Counted from the stretch's first letter, positions 15,573 to 24,917 are shown. The stretch is 52,814 bases of DNA from CBDUBS01 sp965365445 (GCA_965365445.1 CBDUBS010000005.1:1-52814); one strand, 5' to 3'. Notes: generated from the sequence alone by a model not told the origin. Numbers and translations: made by a program.

Positions 15573-18530
15573 ATGAACGAACGCATCATTATCCGTGGCG
15601 CGCGCGAACACAACCTGAAGAACATCGATCTGGACATTCCCCGCAACCGCCTCGTCGTGATCACGGGGCTTTCGGGTTCGGGGAAATCGAGCCTCGCCTT
15701 CGATACGATTTACGCTGAAGGCCGCCGGCGGTATATGGAGAGCCTGAGCGCTTATGCCCGGCAATTCCTGGGCGTAATGGAACGTCCCGATGTCGATTTC
15801 ATCGACGGCCTCTCGCCGGTCATCGCCATCGAGCAAAAAACCGTCGGAAACAACCCCCGTTCTACGGTAGGCACCGTTACCGAGATTTACGATTTCCTCC
15901 GGTTGCTTTACGCCCGGGCGGCGACGGCCTACTCGTACATCTCCGGAGCGCCCATGCGGAAGCAATCCGACGACGAGATCATCGACGGTATTCTGGCTTT
16001 GCCTACCGGGGCCCGGGTGCTGCTGCTCGCTCCGGTCGTCAAAGGGCGCAAAGGGCATTACCGGGAGTTGTTCGAGCAGATTGCCCGGCAGGGTTTCGAG
16101 CGCGTCCGCATCGATGGAGAAGTGCGCGAAATTACCGACGGCATGCGCGTAGACCGGTATAAAACCCACGATATAGAAGTCGTCGTGGACCGGCTCGTCA
16201 TCAAGGAAGGAATCCGGCATCGGGTTGCGCAGTCGGTTGAGACGGCTCTCGGTATGGGAGGAGGAACGCTGGTAGCCGCCATGCTGCCGGAGAGCGGCTC
16301 GGAGGCCGAGCCGAAGGACTTCCTGTTTAGCCGCCATCTGTTCAGCCCCGAGGACGGCATTTCGTACGACGATCCCTCCCCGAATACGTTCTCCTTCAAC
16401 TCACCGTATGGAGCCTGCCCGGATTGCAACGGCCTGGGCGTCAAGCGGGAGCTCGACCTCGCGCTCATTATCCCGGATCCGGCGCGTTCGATTGCCGAGG
16501 GCGGCCTGGCCCCTCTCGGCAAACCCCGGGATGTATGGTTCTTCAGCCAGTTACAGGCCGTCGCCGAAGCATTTGCGTTTTCGTTTGCCACGCCGTTGAA
16601 CGCGTTGCCCGACGAGGCGCGTCGCATCATCCTCGAAGGGGCCGGCGACCGGCAGTTCGACATCGTGTATAAGTACAAGGAGCGGGAAGTGCGCTACCAG
16701 CACCGTTTCGGCGGGCTGCTCGAACACCTCTGGCATACGTACGAAAATACCAGCTCGCCCACGCAGCGCAAATGGGCCGAGTCGTTCATGCGCGAGATGG
16801 CCTGCCGCACCTGTGACGGCGGCAGGCTCCGCCGGGAAAGCCTTTCTTTTCGGATCGGCGGAAAACACATCGCCGAGCTCGTCCGTATGGATCTGGTTTC
16901 GCTGCTCGGCTTTTTCGACCGGATCGAGCTTACGGAGCGCCAGGCCGTCATTGCCCGGCCCATCGTCAAGGAAATCCGCGAGCGCCTGGGATTTCTGATC
17001 AATGTGGGGGTGGGATACCTCAGTCTCGACCGGGTGGCCCGCACGCTCTCCGGAGGCGAAAGCCAGCGTATCCGGCTGGCTACGCAGATCGGCACGCAGC
17101 TCACCGGCGTGCTGTACGTATTGGACGAGCCTTCCATCGGGCTTCATCCCCGCGATAACGACCGCCTCATTGCGTCCCTGAAACAACTCCGCGACCTGGA
17201 TAACTCCGTACTCGTCGTGGAACACGACCGCGAGATGATCGAGGCGGCCGATTTCGTCGTGGATCTGGGGCCCGGCGCCGGCGAGCATGGAGGGGAGGTT
17301 CTTCGGGCGGCTACGCCTTCGGAAATCCTGCTCAACGGAGACGGCCGGGAGAGCCTCACGGCAGAGTACCTTCGCGGCGATCGGCAGATTCGCGTTCCCG
17401 GCGAGCGGCGCACCGATACGCTTGGAACCATCACGCTCAGGGGCGCTGCGGGCCACAACCTCCGTGGCGACGATTTGCACCTGCCGGTAGGGACGTTCAT
17501 CTGCGTAACCGGGGTCTCCGGGTCGGGCAAGTCAAGCCTGATCAATCAGACCCTTTACCCGATTCTGGCCAAGCATTTCCACCGGGCGCGCATCATCCCG
17601 TTGCCGTACGTGTCCATCGAGGGGATGGACCTGATCGACAAGGTGATCGATATCGACCAGAGCCCCATCGGGCGTACGCCCCGCTCCAATCCGTCCACGT
17701 ATACCGGGTTGTTTTCGCACATCCGCGATCTGTTCGCACAGTTGCCGGAGTCCAAGATTCGGGGTTACAAACCCGGGCGCTTTTCCTTCAACGTGAAGGG
17801 CGGGCGGTGCGAAACCTGCAAGGGCGCGGGCATCATGAAGCTCGAAATGAACTTCCTGCCCGACGTATATGTGGAGTGCGAAACCTGCAAGGGCCGGAGG
17901 TACAACGCCGAAACGCTCGAAGTGAAATACGGCGGGAAGTCCATTGCCGACGTGCTGGAGATGACCGTTGCCGAGGCGCTTTCGTTCTTCGAAAACGTTC
18001 CCCGTATCGAGCGCAAGCTGCGGACGCTGCACTCGGTGGGCCTGGATTACATTCGCCTGGGTCATCAGGCTACCTTGCTTTCGGGGGGCGAGGCCCAGCG
18101 CGTCAAGCTCTCCCGCGAGCTCTCCCGACCCGGCACCGGCAAAACCCTGTACATACTCGATGAGCCCACTACCGGGTTGCACTTCGAGGATATCCGGCAT
18201 TTGCTCAACGTGCTGCAGGCGCTCGTGCGTAAAGGCAACACGGTGCTCGTCATCGAGCACAACATGGATGTGGTCAAGGTGGCAGATGTAGTGGTGGATC
18301 TCGGGCCGGAAGGGGGAGCCGAGGGCGGGCGCATCCTGTTTACGGGCACGCCTGAAGAACTCGCCCGGCAGGACTCATACACCGGCCACGCTATGCGACA
18401 CGAGCTTTCCCGCCGTCGTGCCGTCAGGGAAACGGAGGAAGAAGTCGTCAATCTGGATGCCTTCCTCTCCGAGGACGACGACTTCGAATCCGTTGAGGAT
18501 GAGGAGGAGGAAAGCGCGCCGGTGGATTGA
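15573..18530 (+). CDS. uvrA: Excinuclease ABC subunit A
   Basis: Damage-recognition ATPase of nucleotide excision repair, 985 residues. ATG 15573 is chosen because UvrA begins with the IIIRGAREHNLKNIDLDIP strand; the open frame upstream is non-coding. Visible elements are the first Walker A GLSGSGKSS at 32-40, the ABC signature LSGGESQRIRLATQ, a second Walker A GVSGSGKSSL, the zinc module RCETCKGAG...ECETCKGRR, and the second signature LSGGEAQRVKLSRELS with LDEPTTGLH. The usual first zinc module has only its second CxxC (ACPDC); the expected first CxxC is replaced by the FSPEDGISYDDPSP stretch. The C-terminus ends in an acidic tail. A palindrome lies upstream. Confidence 0.98.
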   Translation: MNERIIIRGAREHNLKNIDLDIPRNRLVVITGLSGSGKSSLAFDTIYAEGRRRYMESLSAYARQFLGVMERPDVDFIDGLSPVIAIEQKTVGNNPRSTVGTVTEIYDFLRLLYARAATAYSYISGAPMRKQSDDEIIDGILALPTGARVLLLAPVVKGRKGHYRELFEQIARQGFERVRIDGEVREITDGMRVDRYKTHDIEVVVDRLVIKEGIRHRVAQSVETALGMGGGTLVAAMLPESGSEAEPKDFLFSRHLFSPEDGISYDDPSPNTFSFNSPYGACPDCNGLGVKRELDLALIIPDPARSIAEGGLAPLGKPRDVWFFSQLQAVAEAFAFSFATPLNALPDEARRIILEGAGDRQFDIVYKYKEREVRYQHRFGGLLEHLWHTYENTSSPTQRKWAESFMREMACRTCDGGRLRRESLSFRIGGKHIAELVRMDLVSLLGFFDRIELTERQAVIARPIVKEIRERLGFLINVGVGYLSLDRVARTLSGGESQRIRLATQIGTQLTGVLYVLDEPSIGLHPRDNDRLIASLKQLRDLDNSVLVVEHDREMIEAADFVVDLGPGAGEHGGEVLRAATPSEILLNGDGRESLTAEYLRGDRQIRVPGERRTDTLGTITLRGAAGHNLRGDDLHLPVGTFICVTGVSGSGKSSLINQTLYPILAKHFHRARIIPLPYVSIEGMDLIDKVIDIDQSPIGRTPRSNPSTYTGLFSHIRDLFAQLPESKIRGYKPGRFSFNVKGGRCETCKGAGIMKLEMNFLPDVYVECETCKGRRYNAETLEVKYGGKSIADVLEMTVAEALSFFENVPRIERKLRTLHSVGLDYIRLGHQATLLSGGEAQRVKLSRELSRPGTGKTLYILDEPTTGLHFEDIRHLLNVLQALVRKGNTVLVIEHNMDVVKVADVVVDLGPEGGAEGGRILFTGTPEELARQDSYTGHAMRHELSRRRAVRETEEEVVNLDAFLSEDDDFESVEDEEEESAPVD

Positions 18531-18685
18531 GCGGTTCATGGCGTTTTCTCACGTCGAGCCCCTTCAATCCCCGAAAAGCCGTCGCACCCGAACCGGGACT
18601 CCGGATCTTCGCTACGTTCTCTGTGTTTAGAGCGGGTTACGTCAGGAACGCCGAAAGGTCTCAATCAGCCGAGGATATCACGACC

Positions 18686-19264
18686 TTGAATGAAGAAGTC
18701 GACGTTCGGGTAGCCGGTCCCGAGCATCAACCCTATGCGGAAGCCGTGTGCGCGCTCATCGAAGAGGCCGCCAGAGCCCGAGGTACGGGTATTGCCAAAC
18801 GCGAGCCGGAGTACATCCGCAATAAAATGCGGGAGGGCAAAGCCGTTATCGCGCTGGCGGGCGATCAACTGGCCGGATTCTGCTATATCGAGACGTGGCA
18901 GCACAATAAATACGTCGCCAACTCCGGGCTCATCGTGGCTCCCGACTTCCGCCGGGGCGGCCTTGCCAAGCGCATCAAGAAGAAAGCATTCGATCTCTCC
19001 CGCGAGAAGTACCCTGAAGCCAAGTTGTTTGGTATCACCACCAGCCTTGCCGTAATGAAAATCAATTACGAGCTGGGCTACAAGCCGGTCACCTTCTCCG
19101 AGCTTACCCAGGACGACGTGTTCTGGAACGGCTGCCAGAGCTGTCCCAATTTCGATGTGCTTACCCGCACCGGCCGGAAAATGTGCCTCTGCACCGGTAT
19201 GCTCTTCGACCCCGCCGACCGCAAACCCGGTGCGCCCGGCGACGCGGAGGAAAAACCGGAGTAG
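18686..19264 (+). CDS. GNAT family N-acetyltransferase with C-terminal cysteine cluster
   Basis: A 192-residue GNAT protein: GLIVAPDFRRGGLAKRIKKKAF is the acetyl-CoA-binding motif A, followed by AVMKINYELGYKPV. The C-terminal part carries CxxC-x13-CxC (GCQSCPNF...KMCLCTGM), which could bind a metal. Similar Bacteroidota proteins, as I recall, often sit by arginine-biosynthesis genes and may act as amino-acid acylases, but no arg gene is present here. I prefer TTG 18686 with GAGG 11 bases upstream; there is no ATG in frame, and the frame upstream to 18527 has poor composition, so the start is uncertain. Confidence 0.85.
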   Translation: MNEEVDVRVAGPEHQPYAEAVCALIEEAARARGTGIAKREPEYIRNKMREGKAVIALAGDQLAGFCYIETWQHNKYVANSGLIVAPDFRRGGLAKRIKKKAFDLSREKYPEAKLFGITTSLAVMKINYELGYKPVTFSELTQDDVFWNGCQSCPNFDVLTRTGRKMCLCTGMLFDPADRKPGAPGDAEEKPE

Positions 19265-19488
19265 GTCCCGTACCTCTCTGAAGCCCGCGCCGGCGCCGCT
19301 CCATCCATCCGGAACCCCTTTTCCGGCGGATCCAATGCGTCATAAATCCATGGACGCCCGGTGTATATTCTCCGGCGCTTTGTCTACATTCGCGCTAAAG
19401 CCTCCGGCTCGTTTTTGTATGAGCCTCGGCGCCTCCCGCTGATCCGAAGGGTCGCGCCGGGTATCAATCGTTCTAATCCGGTACCGCC

Positions 19489-20856
19489 ATGTTACCCCTG
19501 TTATTACTTTCCAGAGTCGTATTACGACCTTTTATGTTGCTTCTGGCCGTTGCCATGATCGGGCTGATCCACCACAAAACGGTGCAGGCCCAGGGCTTCG
19601 GCATCTACGAGCACGGCACCTGCGCTATGGGCCGCGCCGGAGCCACCGTCGCCGCGGATTGTGATGATGCTTCCGGCATTTTTTATAATCCTGCCGGTCT
19701 CTCCGGTAAAACGGGCTTCCGGTTCACGGCCGGTGCTACGGTCATCGGTGCTTTCGGCGAGTTTACCAGCAATACCGGAGGTCGGACGACCGAACTCCAG
19801 AACGACCCCATCCCTGTTCCTCATGCATACCTGAGCTATGGACTCGACGAGAAGCTGGCCTTTGGTCTCGGGTTCTACGTTCCCTATGGCCTGGGAACCG
19901 TGTGGCCGGAGAACTTTGAAGGTCGTTTTCTCAGCTACGACAGTGGTCTCGAGTCATTCTACATCCAGCCGACCGTGGCCTACCGGTTCCTGGATAACGT
20001 CTCCGTGGGCGCCGGTCTTACCTATGTAATCGGCAGTGTAGAGCTGAACCAGCGAGCGGATCTTTCCCGGCAGATCGTACCGGGGGCCGGCGTACCCTTC
20101 AGTCAGGTCGGTGTACCGGTGGGCACCGACTTCGCCGACGTAAACCTCGAAGCCGGCGGAGCGACCGGCATTGGCGGCAACTTCGGGCTTCAGGTGGACC
20201 TGACCCGGCAGTTCTCCATAGGCGCCCGGTACATGACGCCCGTAAAACTCGAGTACGAGGGCGACGCCACGTTCCGGCAGATTTCAACCGGTATCGTTCT
20301 TCCCGGAGCTCAGCCGGTGCCCGTCGATGTCGTTCTGGCGGCTCAGTTTGCTCCCGGCCAGGCCCTCTCCGCTCAAACGGCAACCACCGAAATTACGATG
20401 CCGGGACAGATGGCTGTTGGAATCGCCTTCCGGGCCACCCCGGACCTGCTGCTCCTTGCGGATTACCAGCGCGTTTTCTGGTCCGTTTTCGACGAAATCG
20501 TCCTCGATTTTCAGTACGCGCCAACCACCACACAGGTGGAGAACTACAACGATACCAATGGCATCCGTGTAGGGGCCGAGTACACGTTGAGCCCGGCACT
20601 GACGTTACGCGCGGGCGCCCTCGCCCATTCCGCCGCCGCGCCGGATGAAACCGTGACGCCGCTGCTTCCCGAAGCGGCCCGCCGGGAGTTTACACTCGGG
20701 GCGGGGTGGAAGATCGTGCCTGCCGCGGAACTGAACGTGGCTTACCAGTATCTCGGCCAGTCCGACCGCGAAGGCCGCACGCACGAAGGGCCGAACAACG
20801 GCACGTATTCGTTCGGGGCGCACATATTCGCCGGATCGCTTACGGTGCGCCTGTAA
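19489..20856 (+). CDS. OmpP1/FadL/TodX family outer-membrane transporter
   Basis: A 455-residue outer-membrane barrel. The signal peptide ends near VQAQG (residue about 35), and the mature N-terminus carries the FadL hatch pattern GFGIYEHGTCAMGRAGATVAADCDDASGIFYNPAGLS. Many amphipathic strands follow, ending AHIFAGSLTVRL. FadL-family proteins pass hydrophobic compounds such as fatty acids through the outer membrane. A second in-frame ATG at 19534 would give a shorter, typical signal peptide and could be the real start. The gene is followed by a strong terminator, so it is probably monocistronic. Substrate is not predictable. Confidence 0.93.
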   Translation: MLPLLLLSRVVLRPFMLLLAVAMIGLIHHKTVQAQGFGIYEHGTCAMGRAGATVAADCDDASGIFYNPAGLSGKTGFRFTAGATVIGAFGEFTSNTGGRTTELQNDPIPVPHAYLSYGLDEKLAFGLGFYVPYGLGTVWPENFEGRFLSYDSGLESFYIQPTVAYRFLDNVSVGAGLTYVIGSVELNQRADLSRQIVPGAGVPFSQVGVPVGTDFADVNLEAGGATGIGGNFGLQVDLTRQFSIGARYMTPVKLEYEGDATFRQISTGIVLPGAQPVPVDVVLAAQFAPGQALSAQTATTEITMPGQMAVGIAFRATPDLLLLADYQRVFWSVFDEIVLDFQYAPTTTQVENYNDTNGIRVGAEYTLSPALTLRAGALAHSAAAPDETVTPLLPEAARREFTLGAGWKIVPAAELNVAYQYLGQSDREGRTHEGPNNGTYSFGAHIFAGSLTVRL

Positions 20857-20876
20857 TCGAACCTGTAACAGGCTTG

Positions 20877-20909
20877 AAAAGGGCTCCGCCGTGAACGGAG
20901 CCCTTTTTT
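20877..20909 (+). terminator. Intrinsic terminator after the FadL-type gene
   Basis: A perfect 12 bp stem, AAAAGGGCTCCG (20877-20888) with CGGAGCCCTTTT (20896-20907), and a 7-base loop, ending in a run of six T. It begins 20 bases after the stop codon. Confidence 0.93.
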
Positions 20910-21045
20910 AATTAGGTGACCGGGAGCGGTGAGAAGGCCAGGTTTAATGATTGAAGAACAAATGGTGTAGAAGTTTGCCAACGACGAGTTTATCCCCCTA
21001 TTTTCTTCTTTTCAACGGAAGCGGGCAAGAAATCATCCAGATCCA

Positions 21046-22425
21046 ATGAGCGAACTACGCAAGATCATTCTCGACGAAAAAGACTCCCCTACCCACTGGT
21101 ACAACATCAACGCCGATCTGGGCCGTCTGGGCGCCCCGATGCCTCCGGTGTTGCATCCGGGGACCGGCAAACCCATTGGCGCGGAGGACCTTTCGGTCAT
21201 TTTCCCCATGGGCCTCATCCAGCAGGAGGTAAGCTCGGAGCGGTACATCGAGATTCCCGAAGAAGTCCGCGACATCTATCTCCAGTGGCGCCCGACGCCC
21301 CTGTACCGGGCTCATCGCTGGGAAAAGGCGCTCGGCACCCCGGCGCGTATTTACTACAAGTACGAAGGCGTCAGCCCCTCGGGCAGCCATAAGACCAATA
21401 CGGCCATAGCCCAGGCGTATTACAATATGCGCGAGGGGACAAAACGCATCACGACAGAAACAGGCGCCGGTCAATGGGGGAGCGCCCTCAGTTTTGCCTG
21501 CCAGATCTTCGGCATCGAGTGCAAGGTGTTCATGGTGAAGGTCAGTTACCACCAGAAACCATACCGCCGCATATACATGGAAACCATGGGCGCTTCGGTT
21601 GTACCGAGCCCCAGCAACGAAACCAACGCCGGACGCTCCATTCTGGCCGAGCATCCCCACAGCTCCGGGAGCCTCGGCATCGCCATCAGCGAGGCCGTCG
21701 AGGAGGCGGCCACCCGGGATGACACCAAATACTCCCTTGGCAGCGTGCTCAACCACGTCGTACTGCACCAGACAGTGATCGGACAGGAGGTAATCAAGCA
21801 ACTCGAACTCATCGGAGCCGACTGGCCGGATGTGGTATTCGGCTGCGCCGGAGGCGGCAGCAACTTTGCGGGGTTCGCCTTTCCCTTCCTGGCCGCCCAG
21901 GCCGAGTCCGGTCGAAAGACGCGGATCGTTGCCGTCGAGCCGGCCGCCTCGCCCAGCCTCACCCGGGGGCGCTACGCCTACGACTTCGGCGATACCGCCC
22001 GGATGACGCCGCTGATGAAGATGTATACGCTCGGGCACGATTTCGTCCCCGCCCCCATCCATGCCGGGGGGTTGCGTTACCACGGAATGAGCCCTCAGAT
22101 CAGCGCGCTCTACCACGCCGGGCTACTCGAAGCCCGGAACGTTACGCAGACGGCCGTATTCGAGGCCAACCAGAGCTTCGTGCGCAACGAAGGCATTCTG
22201 CCTGCTCCGGAGTCCGGCCATGCCGTATGGGGCGCCATGGAGGAAGCCCTTGCCTGTAGGGAAAGCGGCGAAGCCAGAACCATCGTGCTTGCGCTCAGCG
22301 GCCACGGTTATTTCGATCTGAGCGCTTATGAGGCGTTCATGATTGGCGACCTGGTCGATTACGAATACCCGGCGGAACAGGTCGAAGCCAGCCTTGCTTC
22401 CCTCCCGCAGGTCGAAGAGGCATAA
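21046..22425 (+). CDS. trpB2: TrpB-like pyridoxal-phosphate enzyme (TrpB2 type)
   Basis: The 459-residue protein is of the TrpB2 class: the longer N-terminus typical of that class (SPTHWYNINADLGRLGAPMPP), GRPTPLYR-like RPTPLYRAHRWE, the PLP lysine Lys116 in SGSHKTNTA, TETGAGQWG and the phosphate cup CAGGGSNFAGF. TrpB2 enzymes condense indole and serine to tryptophan, often as indole salvage rather than in a complex with TrpA. No trpA or other trp gene is nearby, which fits a stand-alone role. A terminator shared with the convergent LDH gene follows. Confidence 0.95.
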   Translation: MSELRKIILDEKDSPTHWYNINADLGRLGAPMPPVLHPGTGKPIGAEDLSVIFPMGLIQQEVSSERYIEIPEEVRDIYLQWRPTPLYRAHRWEKALGTPARIYYKYEGVSPSGSHKTNTAIAQAYYNMREGTKRITTETGAGQWGSALSFACQIFGIECKVFMVKVSYHQKPYRRIYMETMGASVVPSPSNETNAGRSILAEHPHSSGSLGIAISEAVEEAATRDDTKYSLGSVLNHVVLHQTVIGQEVIKQLELIGADWPDVVFGCAGGGSNFAGFAFPFLAAQAESGRKTRIVAVEPAASPSLTRGRYAYDFGDTARMTPLMKMYTLGHDFVPAPIHAGGLRYHGMSPQISALYHAGLLEARNVTQTAVFEANQSFVRNEGILPAPESGHAVWGAMEEALACRESGEARTIVLALSGHGYFDLSAYEAFMIGDLVDYEYPAEQVEASLASLPQVEEA

Positions 22426-22431
22426 CCTGCG

Positions 22432-22480
22432 AACGGTTGCGCCGCCCTCTGCCGGGCCCGAGGACGGCGCAACCGTTTTT
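22432..22480 (+). terminator. Terminator between trpB2 and the LDH gene
   Basis: A perfect 13 bp stem, AACGGTTGCGCCG (22432-22444) with CGGCGCAACCGTT (22465-22477), followed by T residues. It serves the plus-strand gene; its minus-strand side lacks a long T-run, so it works less well for LDH. Confidence 0.85.
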
Positions 22481-23435
22481 AGCCACCCCGGTGCAGATCG
22501 ATCCCCTCGAAGCTTTTTTTGAGGATGTCCGCCGAGCGTTGCAGGCCCGTCAGCTCCTCGTCGTTCAGTTCCGGCAACACGCGCTCGCGCACCCCCTCGA
22601 TGCCCACCACACAGGGGATGCTCAGGCACACGCCCGATATGCCGTACTCGCCGGTGAGCCGCACGCTGACCGGTACGATCGAGTTTTCGTCTCCCAGAAT
22701 AGCCCGCACCAGCCGTGCAATGACCACCCCGATGGCCGAGTTGGTATACCCTTTCAACCCGATGATTTCGTAAGCGGCATCCCGGGCCTGCTCGAAAATG
22801 GCCTGAAGCGCCCCCGGGTCGTACGGTTTGCCCAGAACCGGTTGCCCGGTTATGCTTTTCCCTCCAATGGATGCGTTGCTCCATAAGGGCACTTCCGAAT
22901 CGCCGTGCTCGCCCAGGATATAGGCGTGAACGGATCGCGGATCGACGCCGTAGTAGCGCCCCAGCAGCGCCCGGAACCGGGAGCTATCCAGCAATGTGCC
23001 CGTCCCGATGATGCGCTCTCCGGGCCGGTGGCTGAGTTCCTGCGAAACATACGTCAGCACGTCCACCGGATTCGTGGCGATCAGCAGTATGGCCCCGGGA
23101 GCGTACTGATCCAGCCGTTCCATGATCTCCGCAAAAATGGATGCATTCCGGTTCAACATATCCAGGCGGGTTTCCGAAGGTGATTTCTGACTCGCCCCCG
23201 CCGTTACTACTACCACCTGTGCATCGGACAGGTCGCCGTACGTGCCGGCCTCGACCGTTACGTTGCCGATAAGCGATTGGCCGTGCATCAAATCCATGGC
23301 CTCGCCGCGTGCTTTGTCCTGGTTGACGTCCACCAGGACGATTTCGCTCGCGACGTTCTGGATGAACAGAGCATATGCCGCAGCCACTCCCACATTGCCG
23401 GTCCCGATGACCCCTACCTTTCGTCGTTGTATCAT
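22479..23435 (-). CDS. ldh: L-lactate dehydrogenase (LDH/MDH family)
   Basis: NAD-dependent 2-hydroxyacid dehydrogenase of 318 residues. The Rossmann motif is IGTGNVG (10-16), and the coenzyme-loop segment AGASQKSPSETRLDM has Gln83, equivalent to Gln102 of LDH (malate dehydrogenases have Arg there), with the substrate Arg at 90. ATNPVDVLTYV, GTGTLLDSSRFR and the catalytic-His segment ILGEHGDSEVPLWS follow. These favour lactate/pyruvate as substrate. ATG 23435 fits the family; the frame extends upstream to 23537 through a terminator hairpin and is not coding there. The gene begins only 32 bases after that hairpin's T-run, so its expression may depend on readthrough or an internal promoter. Confidence 0.95.
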   Translation of the reverse strand: MIQRRKVGVIGTGNVGVAAAYALFIQNVASEIVLVDVNQDKARGEAMDLMHGQSLIGNVTVEAGTYGDLSDAQVVVVTAGASQKSPSETRLDMLNRNASIFAEIMERLDQYAPGAILLIATNPVDVLTYVSQELSHRPGERIIGTGTLLDSSRFRALLGRYYGVDPRSVHAYILGEHGDSEVPLWSNASIGGKSITGQPVLGKPYDPGALQAIFEQARDAAYEIIGLKGYTNSAIGVVIARLVRAILGDENSIVPVSVRLTGEYGISGVCLSIPCVVGIEGVRERVLPELNDEELTGLQRSADILKKSFEGIDLHRGG

Positions 23436-23467
23436 ATCTGGTTTGCGATCTCCGTATTCAGGAATGC

Positions 23468-23499
23468 AAAAAAAGACCCGGGCCGCAATGACCCGGGTC
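23468..23499 (-). terminator. Intrinsic terminator between the 61-residue gene and ldh
   Basis: GACCCGGG (23475-23482) pairs with CCCGGGTC (23492-23499) over a 9-base loop. On the minus strand it is followed by seven T (23474-23468). It ends only 32 bases before the ldh start codon. Confidence 0.88.
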
Positions 23500-23540
23500 G
23501 TGGCGCTACCGCCATTGGCCGTGTGAAACGCTTTCAACCC

Positions 23541-23726
23541 CTATTTCCGACTGAACGATTCCATCTCCACCTTTCGGAGTTGCATCATCTGTTCCGGATC
23601 GATGGTTACCCACTGAAAGCCTGTTTCGAAGAAATCCTCTTCATCTATTCTCTTGCGCAGCGCGGCGGCTTCAGCCGAAGGTCTGCCGCCTGCGCCCACG
23701 ATGCGTGCGTTGCCCGATATATACAT
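23541..23726 (-). CDS. Small 61-residue protein upstream of ldh
   Basis: Unrecognised small protein (starts MYISGNARIVGAGG, then an Ala/Arg-rich helix and EDFFETGFQWVTIDPEQ). ATG 23726 has the strong ribosome binding site GGGAGG at ideal distance, and a terminator lies 41 bases after the stop, so it has the marks of a real transcription and translation unit. There is no signal peptide and no membrane segment. It is on the same strand as ldh and just upstream of it. It may be a stand-alone small protein or an upstream frame that controls ldh. Confidence 0.75.
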   Translation of the reverse strand: MYISGNARIVGAGGRPSAEAAALRKRIDEEDFFETGFQWVTIDPEQMMQLRKVEMESFSRK

Positions 23727-24080
23727 ACTGAACCTCCCGGTTTATGAGCCGTCGGTTTTTTAGGCCGGCTAACCGTCACCCAACGATATTACTTGCCGTC
23801 TATTGCTTTCGTTTAACCATCAACGAAACAGGAGGATGATGTAACCACGCATTTACAACTAAGTGGTTTTTCGCCTTCTCCTGCCCAACCGGAAACGTAG
23901 CCTGCAACGGGCGCTCCACCTGGCTCCTTTTGCTTATTCCGGCGGGGGGTCTGGAGGATCTACGGTAATCCGCCGGTTTCGGTTACATCCGCAGGGCGCT
24001 CCGGTCCGCTGCGAACCCATTCCCCGGATCGGGGGTAGCACCTTCGGTTTTACGCCACACCCGATTGCGCTCTTTACCCT
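23727..24080. other. 354 bp divergent intergenic region
   Basis: The region between the 61-residue gene (minus) and the M48 protease gene (plus). A short open frame at 23863-24084 has Gly/Pro/Arg-biased composition and no ribosome binding site, so I do not call it. No tRNA, repeat or clear promoter boxes were seen. Confidence 0.5.
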
Positions 24081-24896
24081 ATGAAAAGGCATTTCATTCT
24101 GTTGCTTCTGGCGCCTCTACTTTTTCAGAGTTGTATTTGCTCTACCGATCCGGATAACCGGGGCGATGTCAACCTGATTTCAGTGGAAGACGAGTGGGAG
24201 ATGGGCCGGCAGTTGAGCGAAGAACTCAATGCCGATCTGCCGCTCGTGGACGACCCACGACTCACGGGGTATGTTGAGCACATAGGCGAGCAGATCGTGC
24301 GTCAGTCCGGGTTGGCCCACAGGCCGTGGCGTTTTCACGTCGTTGCCGATCCGGCCATCAATGCTTTTGCCATCGCCGGGGGGCATGTGTACGTCAATAC
24401 CGGGCTTATCGCTGCGGCATCATCCTCTTCCGAGCTGGCCGGAGTCGTTTCGCACGAGGTGGCGCACGTCATCGCCCGGCACCATTCCGAACGGCTGACC
24501 AAAGCCTATGGCCTGGATTGGGTGGCGCGGCTCGTTCTGGGAGACAACCCGGGCCTGCTGCGTCAGCTGGCGGCGCAGGTGCTCGGGTCGGGGGCTATGG
24601 CCAAATTCTCTCGCGACGACGAGCGCGAAGCCGACCGGCTGGGCCTCGGTTACTTACCCGAGGCGGGGTACGACCCCGGGGGCATGGTAGACATGTTCGA
24701 AACCTTGCTGGAGCAACGCGAGCGCACTCCGGGCGCTCTGGAACGGTTTTTCTCCACCCATCCCATGACGGAAGAGCGCATCGAAGATCTACGCGCCCTG
24801 ACCGATGCCTTGCCGCCGACACCTGCGGAGGGCGACAGCGCCGAGTACGAGCGGATCAGGAAGCGCGCCGCCGCATACGCCCGCCCTCCTTCCTGA
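24081..24896 (+). CDS. M48 family zinc metalloprotease lipoprotein
   Basis: A 271-residue secreted protease. The N-terminus is a lipoprotein signal with lipobox LFQSC (Cys18). The zinc motif is HEVAH at 125-129, with the third ligand in READRLG (near 183), preceded by NAFAIAGGHVYVNTGLI, all standard for the M48C/BepA-like group. The C-terminal segment RFFSTHPMTEERIEDL is also typical. Such lipoproteins work in the periplasm in envelope protein quality control, for example degrading or maturing outer-membrane proteins. ATG 24081 is the only good start. It converges with the next minus-strand gene at 22 bp. Confidence 0.95.
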   Translation: MKRHFILLLLAPLLFQSCICSTDPDNRGDVNLISVEDEWEMGRQLSEELNADLPLVDDPRLTGYVEHIGEQIVRQSGLAHRPWRFHVVADPAINAFAIAGGHVYVNTGLIAAASSSSELAGVVSHEVAHVIARHHSERLTKAYGLDWVARLVLGDNPGLLRQLAAQVLGSGAMAKFSRDDEREADRLGLGYLPEAGYDPGGMVDMFETLLEQRERTPGALERFFSTHPMTEERIEDLRALTDALPPTPAEGDSAEYERIRKRAAAYARPPS

Positions 24897-24917
24897 ATTA
24901 GCCCGGCGGACGTCGGT

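Noticed and set aside
23863..24084. A 73-codon open frame on the plus strand upstream of the M48 gene
   Set aside because: No ribosome binding site, low-complexity composition, and it overlaps the start of the well-supported lipoprotein gene.
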